Assembly: GCA_034436355.1 (NCBI GenBank)
Contig: DAOTVQ010000029.1
Span: 1 to 64,000 of the forward strand
Reading direction: 5' to 3'
Length of the DNA stretch: 64,000 bases
Origin: CP2-2F sp034436355
GTDB lineage: Bacteria; Chloroflexota; Anaerolineae; Aggregatilineales; UBA2796
In this document: positions 24,427-32,679 of the stretch, one piece after another
Layout: every line of letters begins with the position of its first letter
How positions within the stretch are numbered: position 1 is the stretch's first letter
The notes under the pieces: generated by a model
What the model saw: the letters and a program-made list of their open reading frames with translations, nothing else
What the model was told of the DNA's origin: nothing
Database searches by the model: none
Made by a program: the position numbers and the translations under genes

Positions 24427-25902
24427 TCACCTTGCCACCAGTGCCAGCAGCACGCCAATCATGATCAGCCCGATCACGATGCCGATCACAATGGTGCTGC
24501 CCGCGTTTGCCTCGACCTGATCGCTAGGCGGCTTGGCAGACTCAATGCGGATCATGCCGCCACCTTTCGGATCGCCAACGCGCCGCGCTGCGATCACTTC
24601 GTTCAGGTTGCGGTTGAGCGTGACGGCTTGCGGCTGTGGTGCAGGCTTGCTCAGGCTGACCACGCCAGCGGGCGGCGGTGGTGGCGCAGGTTTGGGCGGC
24701 GGACGGCGCGCACCTGTGCCAATGTAAAAGCCGCAGCGCGCACAGAACTGCTCTTTGGTGCTGTTGGGCGCGCCGCAGTTACGGCAGAGTTTTACGCCCT
24801 CAAGCTGCACATGCGGCACAGGGTGCGGTGTGGGCGGCGGCGTGTCGGTGGCGCTTACCTCAGCAGGCAGTTGCACGGTGATAGCACGCCTGCCGCTGAT
24901 CACGCCGCCCGTGCTGCCGCTGATCGGGTGGCTGGGTGCGGCGCTCGGCGCCGTTGGCTGCGCGGACTCAGGCGGTGCGTTGAGGGTTGCCTCAGGCAGC
25001 GCGGCAAGGGCGCTGTGCCATTCCGCCAAAGGTGGACATTCGGCAAGGCTGCGGCTGTGCCATGCGGCGCGCAGCAGATCGGTCAGCTGTGGCGAGAAGC
25101 GCTCGGACAGCACCTCACACAGCAGCTTGAAGCGCGTGCTGGTGGCGTCTTGCATCTCGGCGCTGGCGAAATAGTGTTCATCGGCGCTGAATTGTCGTAT
25201 TTTAGGGTGCGTCCAGCCGAGCATCTCAGCGATCAGGATCGCCGCGCCGAAACGGTCACCTTCGGCGTGCCACTGCCCATGTTGGCGGCTGGCAGTGTGC
25301 TGATAGCCATCCTGCCCGATGGGCATCTCGACGGGTGCGGGCATGTTCAGCGCGTACATTTCTTCAATATCCACCAATTCAACCTGCCCAAGTTTGCGCT
25401 CAATCAGCACATTAGCGCCGGCAATATCGCAATGGGCAACCTTGCGCGCCTCAAGGCTCGCCATGATCGCGGCTGTTTGGCGGGCAAGGCGCACACCTTC
25501 CGCCACCGAGAGCGCCATGCGCGTGCTGATCACATCATACCATGTGACGCCGGGCAGCCATGGCATCAACATGCCGTAATCTAGGGCGGGATGCTTAACG
25601 ATCAAATCAGTGTGTGTGCGCTGTGTAAAGACGGTGCGTTGTGCGGCGCGCAAGCCATGCAGATCGGCAAATTGGCGCAGCGATTCAGCCACTTTGACCA
25701 ACTCTGGCACGCGGTATTTCAGCTTGAAGTATTTGAGCGCCATGCGCTCGGCATTGGGCGCGATCATCTGGATCACGAAGCCGCGCCCACCGCGCTGCAC
25801 ATAGGGAATGCCAGCCAGAGCGGGATGCTCTGCCACACGGTAAGTGAGTCCGCTGATCGTGATCGGCTGGTTGACTTCGACTCGAATTTGCGCCCGACTC
25901 AT
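24427..25902 (-). CDS. Protein-kinase-like protein with zinc ribbon and C-terminal anchor (TerY-P triad)
   Basis: A 491-residue protein. Kinase-like domain about residues 20-300: ATP-site Lys in MALKYFKLKY, catalytic loop HCDIAGANVLI (HxDxxxxN), but the metal-binding DFG is VDIEEM (DIE). A Pro/Ser-rich linker follows, then a zinc ribbon (CRNCGAPN and FCARCGF, about residues 390-415), and a final transmembrane helix (about 465-488). Start is ATG 25902. This architecture, next to a PP2C phosphatase and a vWA protein, is the TerY-P triad described for Ter-type stress systems. It follows the phosphatase by 11 bases. Anchor at the C-terminus suggests the signalling happens at the membrane. Confidence 0.82.
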   Translation of the reverse strand: MSRAQIRVEVNQPITISGLTYRVAEHPALAGIPYVQRGGRGFVIQMIAPNAERMALKYFKLKYRVPELVKVAESLRQFADLHGLRAAQRTVFTQRTHTDLIVKHPALDYGMLMPWLPGVTWYDVISTRMALSVAEGVRLARQTAAIMASLEARKVAHCDIAGANVLIERKLGQVELVDIEEMYALNMPAPVEMPIGQDGYQHTASRQHGQWHAEGDRFGAAILIAEMLGWTHPKIRQFSADEHYFASAEMQDATSTRFKLLCEVLSERFSPQLTDLLRAAWHSRSLAECPPLAEWHSALAALPEATLNAPPESAQPTAPSAAPSHPISGSTGGVISGRRAITVQLPAEVSATDTPPPTPHPVPHVQLEGVKLCRNCGAPNSTKEQFCARCGFYIGTGARRPPPKPAPPPPPAGVVSLSKPAPQPQAVTLNRNLNEVIAARRVGDPKGGGMIRIESAKPPSDQVEANAGSTIVIGIVIGLIMIGVLLALVAR

Positions 25903-25913
25903 GTTTTTATGCC

Positions 25914-27257
25914 CTATCCGCGCAGATTGACGAGATACCAAACGGCTGCCAAGCCGACCGAGATTGCTAAGGCAACGCCTGTCACCAACTGCCACGCCAA
26001 TGGCTCGGTGTGTGCTGTGCTGTGCTGTGGTGCAGGGCTTGGCGCGGCGCTGATGGCTGGCACCATCACTTGCTCGGTGGCGATCTTTTTGGTGGTGATC
26101 GGCTTGGAAGGTGGTGCAGCTTTGCGGGTAATATCCGCTTCAGCGGTGAGCGGCGCTTCAAGGCGAAAAGGTGCGCTCAGGGCGCTGGGTTGGTGTGTGC
26201 TGGCAAGCGCCTGCACAGCACACTGATAGCTGCCTTGCGGCGCGCTGAGTAAAAAGGTGGGCGCCTCAGCCGCTGGCACATCTGCGGTGAAGGCGCGCCC
26301 GTCGCCTTCGATCCAGACGCGGTACCATTCGGCTGAAGGCACCGCTTGCCAACGCAAGGCAGGCTCGCCGATGATAAGCTGCGGTGACGGCGTCTCGAGC
26401 GGTGGCAGCAGATCAGGTGCCGCGTGGAGCGCTACATCGAGCAGGGAGAGGTCATCACTGGCAGGCAAGCTGAGCAGTTCGTCGGCAAGGGCGTTCAGGC
26501 TTTCAAGGGTGAAGCGCTTAAGCATATCGGCACGGCTGCCAAAGCCGTCGCTATAAGCCATCAGGCGCGCCACACCGTCTAGGGGCTGCACCAACACCTG
26601 CGGATCGCCATTCTTGGCGCCCAGTCGGCTTGACCAGCGCTGCCGAGTCTCCCACACAGCATTGGGCAAGGGCAGTTCTGCGCCATTGGCGTCAAAGAGG
26701 CGTAGGCGCAAATCGCCCATCCAGCAGGCGGCGAATTTGCCTGTGGTCAGGTCGAGCAGGGCGGCGATGAACATTGTCTCGCTGCCGTTTTCGCGCTTAC
26801 GGGCAAGCGCATCCTGTAGCATAGGCGGCAGATCAGGGCGGATAGGGTGCGCGGCAACCAGTTCAGCGGCGGCGGGCTGCCACGCGCTAAGCTGCTCGCT
26901 CAGGGCAGTGCGGAACGCCTCAGGGGCATTTGGAAAGGGCAGATCGGCAAGCCATGCCGTCAGTTTCTCGCCCAAGAAGCGAGCGGCAAGATCGCCATAG
27001 AAGGATTGGCTGACGCCATCACAAACGGCGAAGGCAAGCCGCGCAGCAGTAGCGCAGAAGGCGATGAAATCTTGCCCACGTCCGCCTGCCTGCTGCGAAT
27101 CGCGGGAGCGATCATAGAGGTAGGTGAGCGCCATGCCGCCGAAATATTCGCGGCGGGCGGGCGTGTCGCTCTCTTGATTTAGGGTGACGATGTGTGGCAC
27201 GCTGTGTTTGCCTTCCCCGATAAGCTGCACTGCGTGGGCAAGCCCGTACTTGCCCAT
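25914..27257 (-). CDS. PP2C-type phosphatase with membrane anchor (TerY-P triad)
   Basis: A 447-residue protein. The PP2C domain covers about residues 35-265: metal Asp in GRGQDF and FAVCDGVSQ, core strand CWMGDLRLRLF, LMAYSDGF and final SDDLSLL, so the metal ligands are kept. A second, beta-rich domain (about 280-350) resembles a fibronectin- or Ig-like module, followed by a linker and a C-terminal transmembrane helix (about 415-435). It should reverse phosphorylation by the adjacent kinase. ATG 27257 is chosen; GTG 27263, directly after the vWA gene stop, is also possible. Middle gene of the triad. Confidence 0.85.
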   Translation of the reverse strand: MGKYGLAHAVQLIGEGKHSVPHIVTLNQESDTPARREYFGGMALTYLYDRSRDSQQAGGRGQDFIAFCATAARLAFAVCDGVSQSFYGDLAARFLGEKLTAWLADLPFPNAPEAFRTALSEQLSAWQPAAAELVAAHPIRPDLPPMLQDALARKRENGSETMFIAALLDLTTGKFAACWMGDLRLRLFDANGAELPLPNAVWETRQRWSSRLGAKNGDPQVLVQPLDGVARLMAYSDGFGSRADMLKRFTLESLNALADELLSLPASDDLSLLDVALHAAPDLLPPLETPSPQLIIGEPALRWQAVPSAEWYRVWIEGDGRAFTADVPAAEAPTFLLSAPQGSYQCAVQALASTHQPSALSAPFRLEAPLTAEADITRKAAPPSKPITTKKIATEQVMVPAISAAPSPAPQHSTAHTEPLAWQLVTGVALAISVGLAAVWYLVNLRG

Positions 27258-27263
27258 AAACAC

Positions 27264-28013
27264 TTAAGCGACGGGTGTTGCACCACTCATGGTGAACGCC
27301 ATACGGATGAGTTCACGGGTTTGGGCAGGGAACAGCATGGGTGCATCTGCCTGCAAGTTATAGCCGAACTCTTGCATCTCAACGCGGTAGCTCTCTGGGA
27401 TGGGCGACGACATGCGGAGCAGCGTCCGTGCATAGTCGTTCGCCAAATCTGCCTCGCTGGTCACGCCTTGCCAGGCGTAGGCATCCTCCACAGGCTGCTT
27501 GAGGATTCTATCGCTGATGAAGATGTTCTCGACCAAAACGTTGCCGTCGGGCGTTCCCATCTGCATAATGCGTTGCACAATGGGCGTTGGATCATCGCCC
27601 TGATATTCGCCATCGGTCATGTGGCAGATCAGCGGTGCAGGGTGTGCCTGCATGTAGGGCAGTTCCTGCGCCAGCAGATTTTCGGCGGCAAGGAAGGCGG
27701 CGGCGGTGTTGGTGCCGCCGCGTGGCGAAAATTCCGGCACGCCATCGCGCACGAACTGATCAATGGTGCGGATGCCGCCCAGCACGTCATGCACCTGGGA
27801 TTCATAGGCATAGACTGCCAAGCGATAGCGCGGTGCGACCAACTCACCCTTCGTGGAGCGCGCCACCATCTCGGTAGCGATCTCTTGCAAGGCGTCGGAG
27901 ACGATCTCGACGCGGCGTTTATCGCCAAGGGCTTGGCTCATCGAGCCGCTGATGTCTAGCAGGTAAATGATTAAGACCGGCGTAGTTGACGTTGCCACAG
28001 CAGTATAAGGCAT
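27264..28013 (-). CDS. vWA domain protein, TerY-like
   Basis: A 249-residue protein that is almost entirely a von Willebrand A domain. The metal-ion-dependent adhesion site is complete: DISGSMS, the Thr in RGGTNTAAAF, and the Asp in CHMTDGEYQG. TerY proteins of this size act in tellurite/stress systems together with a PP2C phosphatase and a kinase, which are the next two genes. The start is ATG 28013, preceded by AAGGAA about 9 bases upstream; ATG 28031 lacks a ribosome site. First gene of the minus-strand operon vWA-PP2C-kinase-membrane protein. No terD or terC gene is in the window. Confidence 0.88.
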   Translation of the reverse strand: MPYTAVATSTTPVLIIYLLDISGSMSQALGDKRRVEIVSDALQEIATEMVARSTKGELVAPRYRLAVYAYESQVHDVLGGIRTIDQFVRDGVPEFSPRGGTNTAAAFLAAENLLAQELPYMQAHPAPLICHMTDGEYQGDDPTPIVQRIMQMGTPDGNVLVENIFISDRILKQPVEDAYAWQGVTSEADLANDYARTLLRMSSPIPESYRVEMQEFGYNLQADAPMLFPAQTRELIRMAFTMSGATPVA

Positions 28014-28131
28014 GGGATCGCGTTCCTTCATCGCAGGGCGGGCGCGGCGCGCAGCCCACCTTTTGGGTGAATGCAAGATGTAGCAGACTCTACCCTAAGT
28101 GCGGCGTTTTGGCGAATGCTGTGCTTAGGGG

Positions 28132-28137
28132 TATACT
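28132..28137 (+). promoter_or_regulatory. -10 element of the small membrane protein gene
   Basis: TATACT at 28132-28137 stands 26 bases before the ATG at 28164, in the short region shared with the divergent vWA gene. No clear -35. Confidence 0.35.
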
Positions 28138-28163
28138 GGAAGCGCGCACAGGAAAGGTGACCG

Positions 28164-28535
28164 ATGACACGACGCAGATCAAACACTTCCAGTCGGCGGC
28201 GGCAGCGGCGCAATGCGCGGCGCTCACGCGAGCGGCGCTTTGAGATTACCGTCTATTTGCTCATTTTCGGGCTGTTCGCCATCGCCTACTTCATGCCGAA
28301 CGTCTCGCCGAATTTTGTGGCGTTGGCAGGGGGCGCCATCCTGACGGGATCAGGGCTGTGGCAGACTGCCAGTGGCTGGCGCGTGAACATCTTCACGTGG
28401 ATCGGCGGCTTGTTCCTGCTGGCAGTGGTCTTTGTGGCATCTCAAGGGCGCGGCGAAATACCGGGCGGCATTCTGCTGCCCATCGGCGTGCTGATTGGTG
28501 TGGTGGCTGCCAGCGTGGTGGATGGCGACCTGTAA
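28164..28535 (+). CDS. Small membrane protein with very basic N-terminus
   Basis: A 123-residue protein starting with about 25 residues rich in Arg and Ser, followed by three hydrophobic segments (about residues 29-47, 50-70 and 73-92, with a fourth near 100-118). ATG 28164 is supported by GGAAAGGTG just upstream. No family recognised. It is divergent from the TerY-like gene and convergent with the J-domain gene (3 bases apart), so its membership in the stress system is only positional. Confidence 0.75.
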   Translation: MTRRRSNTSSRRRQRRNARRSRERRFEITVYLLIFGLFAIAYFMPNVSPNFVALAGGAILTGSGLWQTASGWRVNIFTWIGGLFLLAVVFVASQGRGEIPGGILLPIGVLIGVVAASVVDGDL

Positions 28536-28538
28536 CCT

Positions 28539-29300
28539 TTAGCTGCCGCGTAAGGTGGCAAGGCGCTCACGGGCGGCTTTGAGCGCCTTCGTCTTCTCTG
28601 CCGCCATTGCCTTCAGCATGTCCTCACCGCGTGCGCGTGCCAGCCGCACCGACATTTTTAGGCGCATTAGTGGGCTGTGCAGCAATTCGCGGCGCTCGCG
28701 GTGCGTCCATTCGATTTCTTCATCAAGCTGCGCGCTGATGCGCTGTAGATCGGCGTAGCTCTCAGGGCGCGGCGCAGTGTCTGCCACAAGGCGTTCGGAA
28801 GGCGCTTCGGCAAGGGCTTGCAGCGCGGCAAGGTCTTTTTCGCGGTAGGCGGCGTTGATGCGCGCCATCAGCGCTGTGCAGCGCGCCTTTTGTTCAGGAT
28901 CACTGACCGTATCTGGGTGGAATTGGCGTGCCAGACGGCGGTAGAGCGCACGCAGATCGTCCTCATTAGGTGCAGGCGCTTGCGGCGTGATGACTTCATA
29001 GGTCTCGCTGCCGCGGTTGGGATCAGTGCGCGCCGCGAAATATTCGGCAAACGAGCGAAACTCGCCGCCGAATAAATCTTCATCGGTGCGTGGTTTGCCT
29101 TGCCGTGCGCGTTCTAACTCATTAATCGCCGACTCAACCAGTTCGATCTCTGTCTCAATGCGCCCAACCACCTGATCATATTCGGCGGAAAAGCGTTCCA
29201 GATCGGTTTGCAAGGCGAACAGCTCTGCGCGCAGCTCATAGAGCGCGGCGCGTTTCAGGTCAATTTCAGCGCGCAGGCGCTCAAGGTTAGGTGTGGTCAT
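28539..29300 (-). CDS. J-domain (DnaJ-like) protein with coiled coils
   Basis: A 253-residue protein. The first 75 residues are a coiled coil. A J domain lies about residues 112-160, with the defining HPD in LARQFHPDTVSD, so it should stimulate an Hsp70. A second coiled-coil region with many Arg/Lys ends the protein. There is no Gly/Phe region or zinc finger, so it is a type III J protein with its own client-binding part. Its ATG overlaps the stop of the upstream glycosyltransferase (ATGA), so it is cotranscribed with it. Confidence 0.88.
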   Translation of the reverse strand: MTTPNLERLRAEIDLKRAALYELRAELFALQTDLERFSAEYDQVVGRIETEIELVESAINELERARQGKPRTDEDLFGGEFRSFAEYFAARTDPNRGSETYEVITPQAPAPNEDDLRALYRRLARQFHPDTVSDPEQKARCTALMARINAAYREKDLAALQALAEAPSERLVADTAPRPESYADLQRISAQLDEEIEWTHRERRELLHSPLMRLKMSVRLARARGEDMLKAMAAEKTKALKAARERLATLRGS

Positions 29301-31456
29301 GGGCGCTCATAGACGTAAAAAGCAAGGCTGCCATCCTCGCGCAAGTAAACGCGCCGAAAATGCCCCTTCGGGTGAATAACCATCAAGCGCCTTAAGTCTT
29401 CAAGGCGTGCCAAGCCTGCAAAGATGGCAAACGGCTGCTGCCCATCAAAATCCGTCAGCCCATGCATGTCGTAGACTAAGTATGGGCGGTTGTTCATCAA
29501 GTAGCGCACGACAAGGGTATGTTCAACACCCGTCGAGAGGTCTTCGATCAGCAGCACTTGGCGACCATCGCGGTGTGCTTGCAGCATTTCACGGGCAAGG
29601 GCGTTGGTCGCCTGATTAGGACGGTTGACCAAGCCTTTACCTGTTGGCACATAAACAGCCAAGTAATACCAAAGGTTACCAAGGCAGACCATCAGACCAA
29701 TGCCCACCAAAATTGTATTTAGGGCATGAGGACGTTTTAGATGTTCGGCAAGCGTATGAGCGATCAGCAGGATGCCAACGCCCACAAAGATGGCAAAGGC
29801 GCTATCGGCGATCAGGTAACGCTGAAAATGCGGCGGCGAATGGCTGAGCGTAGAGCCGAGAAAGATGACTGCTACCATCCAGCCCATCGGCAGTGACCAC
29901 TTGGGATGCCGCCACATAATGCGCCCCACCAACAGCACACTGATCAGGAAGAAGGGAATGCCGAAAACGCCGATCAGGCTGCTGCCACCATAATCATACC
30001 AACCTGCCACATCACTAAACCAAATCGGCGCGAGGAACGAATTTCGCACTTGCTCCCAAATATACTGACCAATATTCTGCCCACTTTCAACAATGAAATC
30101 CCATTGTCCACTTACAAAGATGTTGGTGACGGTGCGCGTGGTGAGCGGCTGCTGATTTGCCAACAGGTAGTAGTGGTGCGGCACAAGGATCAGGAAGGCG
30201 GCGGCGGGCAACATGAGCAGCTGCCGCCATTGGCGGGCGATGATTGCGCGCTCGCGCAGCCAGAGCCACATGATCAGCCCCAGCATGATGAACGGAATCG
30301 CCCGCCCGCCAATGTAGAAAAGCTGTGTCATGCCCAGCGCCATGCCGCTCAGGGCGAAATCTACAGTTGACCCACGCCGCAGACCGCGCAAGAGCAAATA
30401 AAACGCCAGTGCCGCGAAGAGTGGATCGCCCGGCTGATTGAGCGCTAAGCGCCCAAACTGCACATGGAACGACCACGCGATGACGAACAGCGCGCTTGCC
30501 AAGCCGATCCGCCAGCCGCCTAACTCTCTGCCAAGCAGGTAAATTGCCACGACGGTCAGCGCGCTAAAAATGGCTGCCCACAAGCGCGCCGCCGCCACCG
30601 TCGGACCGAACACGCTGATCGAAATGCCGATCAGGGCTTGGTAAAGGCGCACCCAAGACAGGACGCCCGGCGCAAAGGGTGAGGTGAGGAAATTCTGCCG
30701 CAGCAGGTTCGTGCCTTCTTCAGGGAATATCGCCTCATCCTGATCGAACAGGTAAGGCACGTTCTCAAGGTTGACGGCGCGCATGAGCAGCGCACCGATC
30801 AGCAGCGCGGCAAGCAGCCACCACTCCCAACGCACTAGCGGAAAAGTGTTCGGGTGCTGGCTGCCCATTGGCAGTGGCTTCACCGCCTGAAGGAAGGCGA
30901 TCATGCCCAGCGCCCACGTCAGCAGTTGTTCGCCCATATAGGTCACTGGCGGTTCATGGGCGCCGCGCCATGCCGTAAAGGCGATCAGCCCAACTGAGAG
31001 CGCCATCCACCGCCACTGGATTGTGAAGGGCTGCACAGCGGCAGGCGGCTCAATTTTGAGCGGCAGCGGCAGCGAAACACCATATGCTGCAAAAAAGACC
31101 ATGCCCGCGCCCACACCCAGCAAGGTGATTGCACTGCTCACGCTGGGCGAATCGAGCGGCGCGCCGCTAAGCTGCACTGCACCAACATAGAGCGTTGCCA
31201 CACCGCCCAACAACAGCGCAATTTGCCCCCAGCGTGCCTCGCGCAGCGCGCCTAAGCCATTCACAAGCTGCCCCACACGCACTTGAGCAGTGTTGTTGGC
31301 AGCAAGCTGTGTAAACTGGCGGGCGAACAATGCAATTGCCACAGAGCTAATGCTCAACACGAGAAAAGCGGTTGGCACCTGCTGAATAGGCAGCAAAAGC
31401 AGTGGCAGCGCCACACATGCCACCAGAATGCTGCCGAACATCATCCAACGCATCAC
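29297..31456 (-). CDS. GT39/ArnT-like membrane glycosyltransferase
   Basis: A 719-residue integral membrane protein with about 12-14 helices. After five N-terminal helices, the GT-C signature appears: the first long loop has YLFDQDEAIFPEEG, with the catalytic acidic pair of the PMT/ArnT family, followed by LRQNFLTSPFAPG and the conserved helix WAAIFSALTVVAIYLLGRELGG. It probably transfers a sugar from a polyprenyl-phosphate donor to a protein or lipid outside the membrane. The acceptor is unknown. Forms an operon with the J-domain gene; a related shorter GT-C-like protein is coded at 57489-59129. Confidence 0.85.
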   Translation of the reverse strand: MMRWMMFGSILVACVALPLLLLPIQQVPTAFLVLSISSVAIALFARQFTQLAANNTAQVRVGQLVNGLGALREARWGQIALLLGGVATLYVGAVQLSGAPLDSPSVSSAITLLGVGAGMVFFAAYGVSLPLPLKIEPPAAVQPFTIQWRWMALSVGLIAFTAWRGAHEPPVTYMGEQLLTWALGMIAFLQAVKPLPMGSQHPNTFPLVRWEWWLLAALLIGALLMRAVNLENVPYLFDQDEAIFPEEGTNLLRQNFLTSPFAPGVLSWVRLYQALIGISISVFGPTVAAARLWAAIFSALTVVAIYLLGRELGGWRIGLASALFVIAWSFHVQFGRLALNQPGDPLFAALAFYLLLRGLRRGSTVDFALSGMALGMTQLFYIGGRAIPFIMLGLIMWLWLRERAIIARQWRQLLMLPAAAFLILVPHHYYLLANQQPLTTRTVTNIFVSGQWDFIVESGQNIGQYIWEQVRNSFLAPIWFSDVAGWYDYGGSSLIGVFGIPFFLISVLLVGRIMWRHPKWSLPMGWMVAVIFLGSTLSHSPPHFQRYLIADSAFAIFVGVGILLIAHTLAEHLKRPHALNTILVGIGLMVCLGNLWYYLAVYVPTGKGLVNRPNQATNALAREMLQAHRDGRQVLLIEDLSTGVEHTLVVRYLMNNRPYLVYDMHGLTDFDGQQPFAIFAGLARLEDLRRLMVIHPKGHFRRVYLREDGSLAFYVYERP

Positions 31457-31524
31457 GCTTGCTTATTCCTTGACGCTAGTTGATCTTATCATTACTTTAG
31501 CATACAATGTCGGTTAAGAAGCCT

Positions 31525-31541
31525 TTGTGCGGATCGCACAA
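31525..31541. promoter_or_regulatory. 17-bp palindrome upstream of the PucR-type gene
   Basis: TTGTGCG GAT CGCACAA is a perfect 7-3-7 inverted repeat between the divergent GT39 and PucR-type genes. It is a candidate binding site for the PucR-type regulator or another factor. Confidence 0.45.
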
Positions 31542-31642
31542 CAAACGATCCCTAAAGATTATACAGTGTGGATAAAGCGCGCCACCCAATGGCTTCGTAA
31601 AATTTCGTTAACTTCTTGCAAGAACACTTTGGGAGACTGCTC

Positions 31643-32506
31643 GTGACCGATCAACAACAAGCGATCAACGCCGTAACGCAGCCCAGCCGCGCCCTGACCT
31701 TCCGCAGCGCTCGCGCCGAGTGGCTCTATCGTTGGTTGGACGGTGAAACGCCTGACCCTGCTCTGTTAGAGCAGCACGGCTTTCAAGCCACACAATATTA
31801 TGCCGTCGTCATTTACCGCCCAATCCTCTTTCCCGATCCGTCTTCAACGCAAGCAGCCAATGGCACACAGTTTGCGGCGTTTCTGCACGTCGAGGCAAAC
31901 CGACGCGGCATCAATGGACCCGTGCTTGCCTATGATAATAACGCCGCTGTGCTGTTTCATCCAATTGAAGACCCACAGCAAACTACCCGCTTAAAGCGCA
32001 AAACTGAAGAGATTCGCAAACAACTTTCAGCGCGCCTGAATGGCGCCGATATTCACTGCGGTGTTGGTCGCCCTGCCTGCGGCATGGACGCCCTGCGCTA
32101 TTCCTTTCACGAGGCAGAGCAGGCATTGCGCCTGAGCGACGAATTGCAGATGCAATCGCGTGCCACATTCTTTGGCAATTCTAGCCTGTTCATGCTGCTG
32201 CGTTCCTTAAAAAGCCCTGAAGAACTAGAGCGATTCTGCATGAATTGGCTGGCAGACTTGATCCGTTATGATGCGCGCCAACATAGCGACCTGCTCGAAA
32301 CGCTGCGCGCCTACTTTGCCAACAACGGCAACATGGCGCTCACTGCCAAAGAACTGCGAATTCACCGCAACACACTTGCCTATCGGCTGAACCGCATTGC
32401 GGAGATCACGCGCCTCGATCTGGAAGATGCTGATGTGCGCCTGAATTTGCACCTTGCCCTGAAGGCGTATGAAGTGCTGATGGCGCCAGCGTCCGTCTCG
32501 CTCTGA
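31643..32506 (+). CDS. PucR/CdaR-type transcriptional regulator
   Basis: A 287-residue regulator. The C-terminal 60 residues are the PucR helix-turn-helix (LLETLRAYFANNGNMALTAK, then HRNTLAYRLNRIAEITRLDL). The middle contains a GGDEF-like degenerate domain (ADIHCGVGRPACGMDALRYSF and AEQALRLSD) common in CdaR/PucR regulators. The start is GTG at 31643 with GGGAG at 31631-31635; the longer frame beginning at TTG 31616 has no ribosome site. Regulators of this type control purine, sugar-acid or proline use; the target here is unknown. A palindrome lies about 100 bases upstream. Confidence 0.88.
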   Translation: MTDQQQAINAVTQPSRALTFRSARAEWLYRWLDGETPDPALLEQHGFQATQYYAVVIYRPILFPDPSSTQAANGTQFAAFLHVEANRRGINGPVLAYDNNAAVLFHPIEDPQQTTRLKRKTEEIRKQLSARLNGADIHCGVGRPACGMDALRYSFHEAEQALRLSDELQMQSRATFFGNSSLFMLLRSLKSPEELERFCMNWLADLIRYDARQHSDLLETLRAYFANNGNMALTAKELRIHRNTLAYRLNRIAEITRLDLEDADVRLNLHLALKAYEVLMAPASVSL

Positions 32507-32538
32507 AACTGGTTTAACGAACCACACCTAACGCACAC

Positions 32539-32572
32539 AAGCCCTTCTGCGCGGCATGAAGGGCTTTGTTGT
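32539..32572 (+). terminator. Terminator of the PucR-type gene
   Basis: AAGCCCTTC (32539-32547) and GAAGGGCTT (32558-32566) form a 9-bp stem with a 10-base loop, followed by TTTGTTGTG. The outer bases can pair further. Confidence 0.6.
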
Positions 32573-32630
32573 GCGCCTAAGGGTTGGCTTAGCGTAGGGA
32601 GAGCGTCTTACGAATCGGCGTGCAGCACGC

Positions 32631-32636
32631 TATAAT
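32631..32636 (+). promoter_or_regulatory. -10 element of the MoxR gene
   Basis: A perfect TATAAT stands 44 bases before the MoxR ATG. The -35 candidate TTACGA at 32608-32613 has a 17-base spacer but matches poorly. Confidence 0.45.
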
Positions 32637-32679
32637 GATGCGTATCCTATCCACTTGAAACGCTGTTTAACGAGAGCGC

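Noticed and set aside
26010..26556. Plus-strand frames within the PP2C gene
   Set aside because: They lie antisense to well-supported domains and have no recognisable product.
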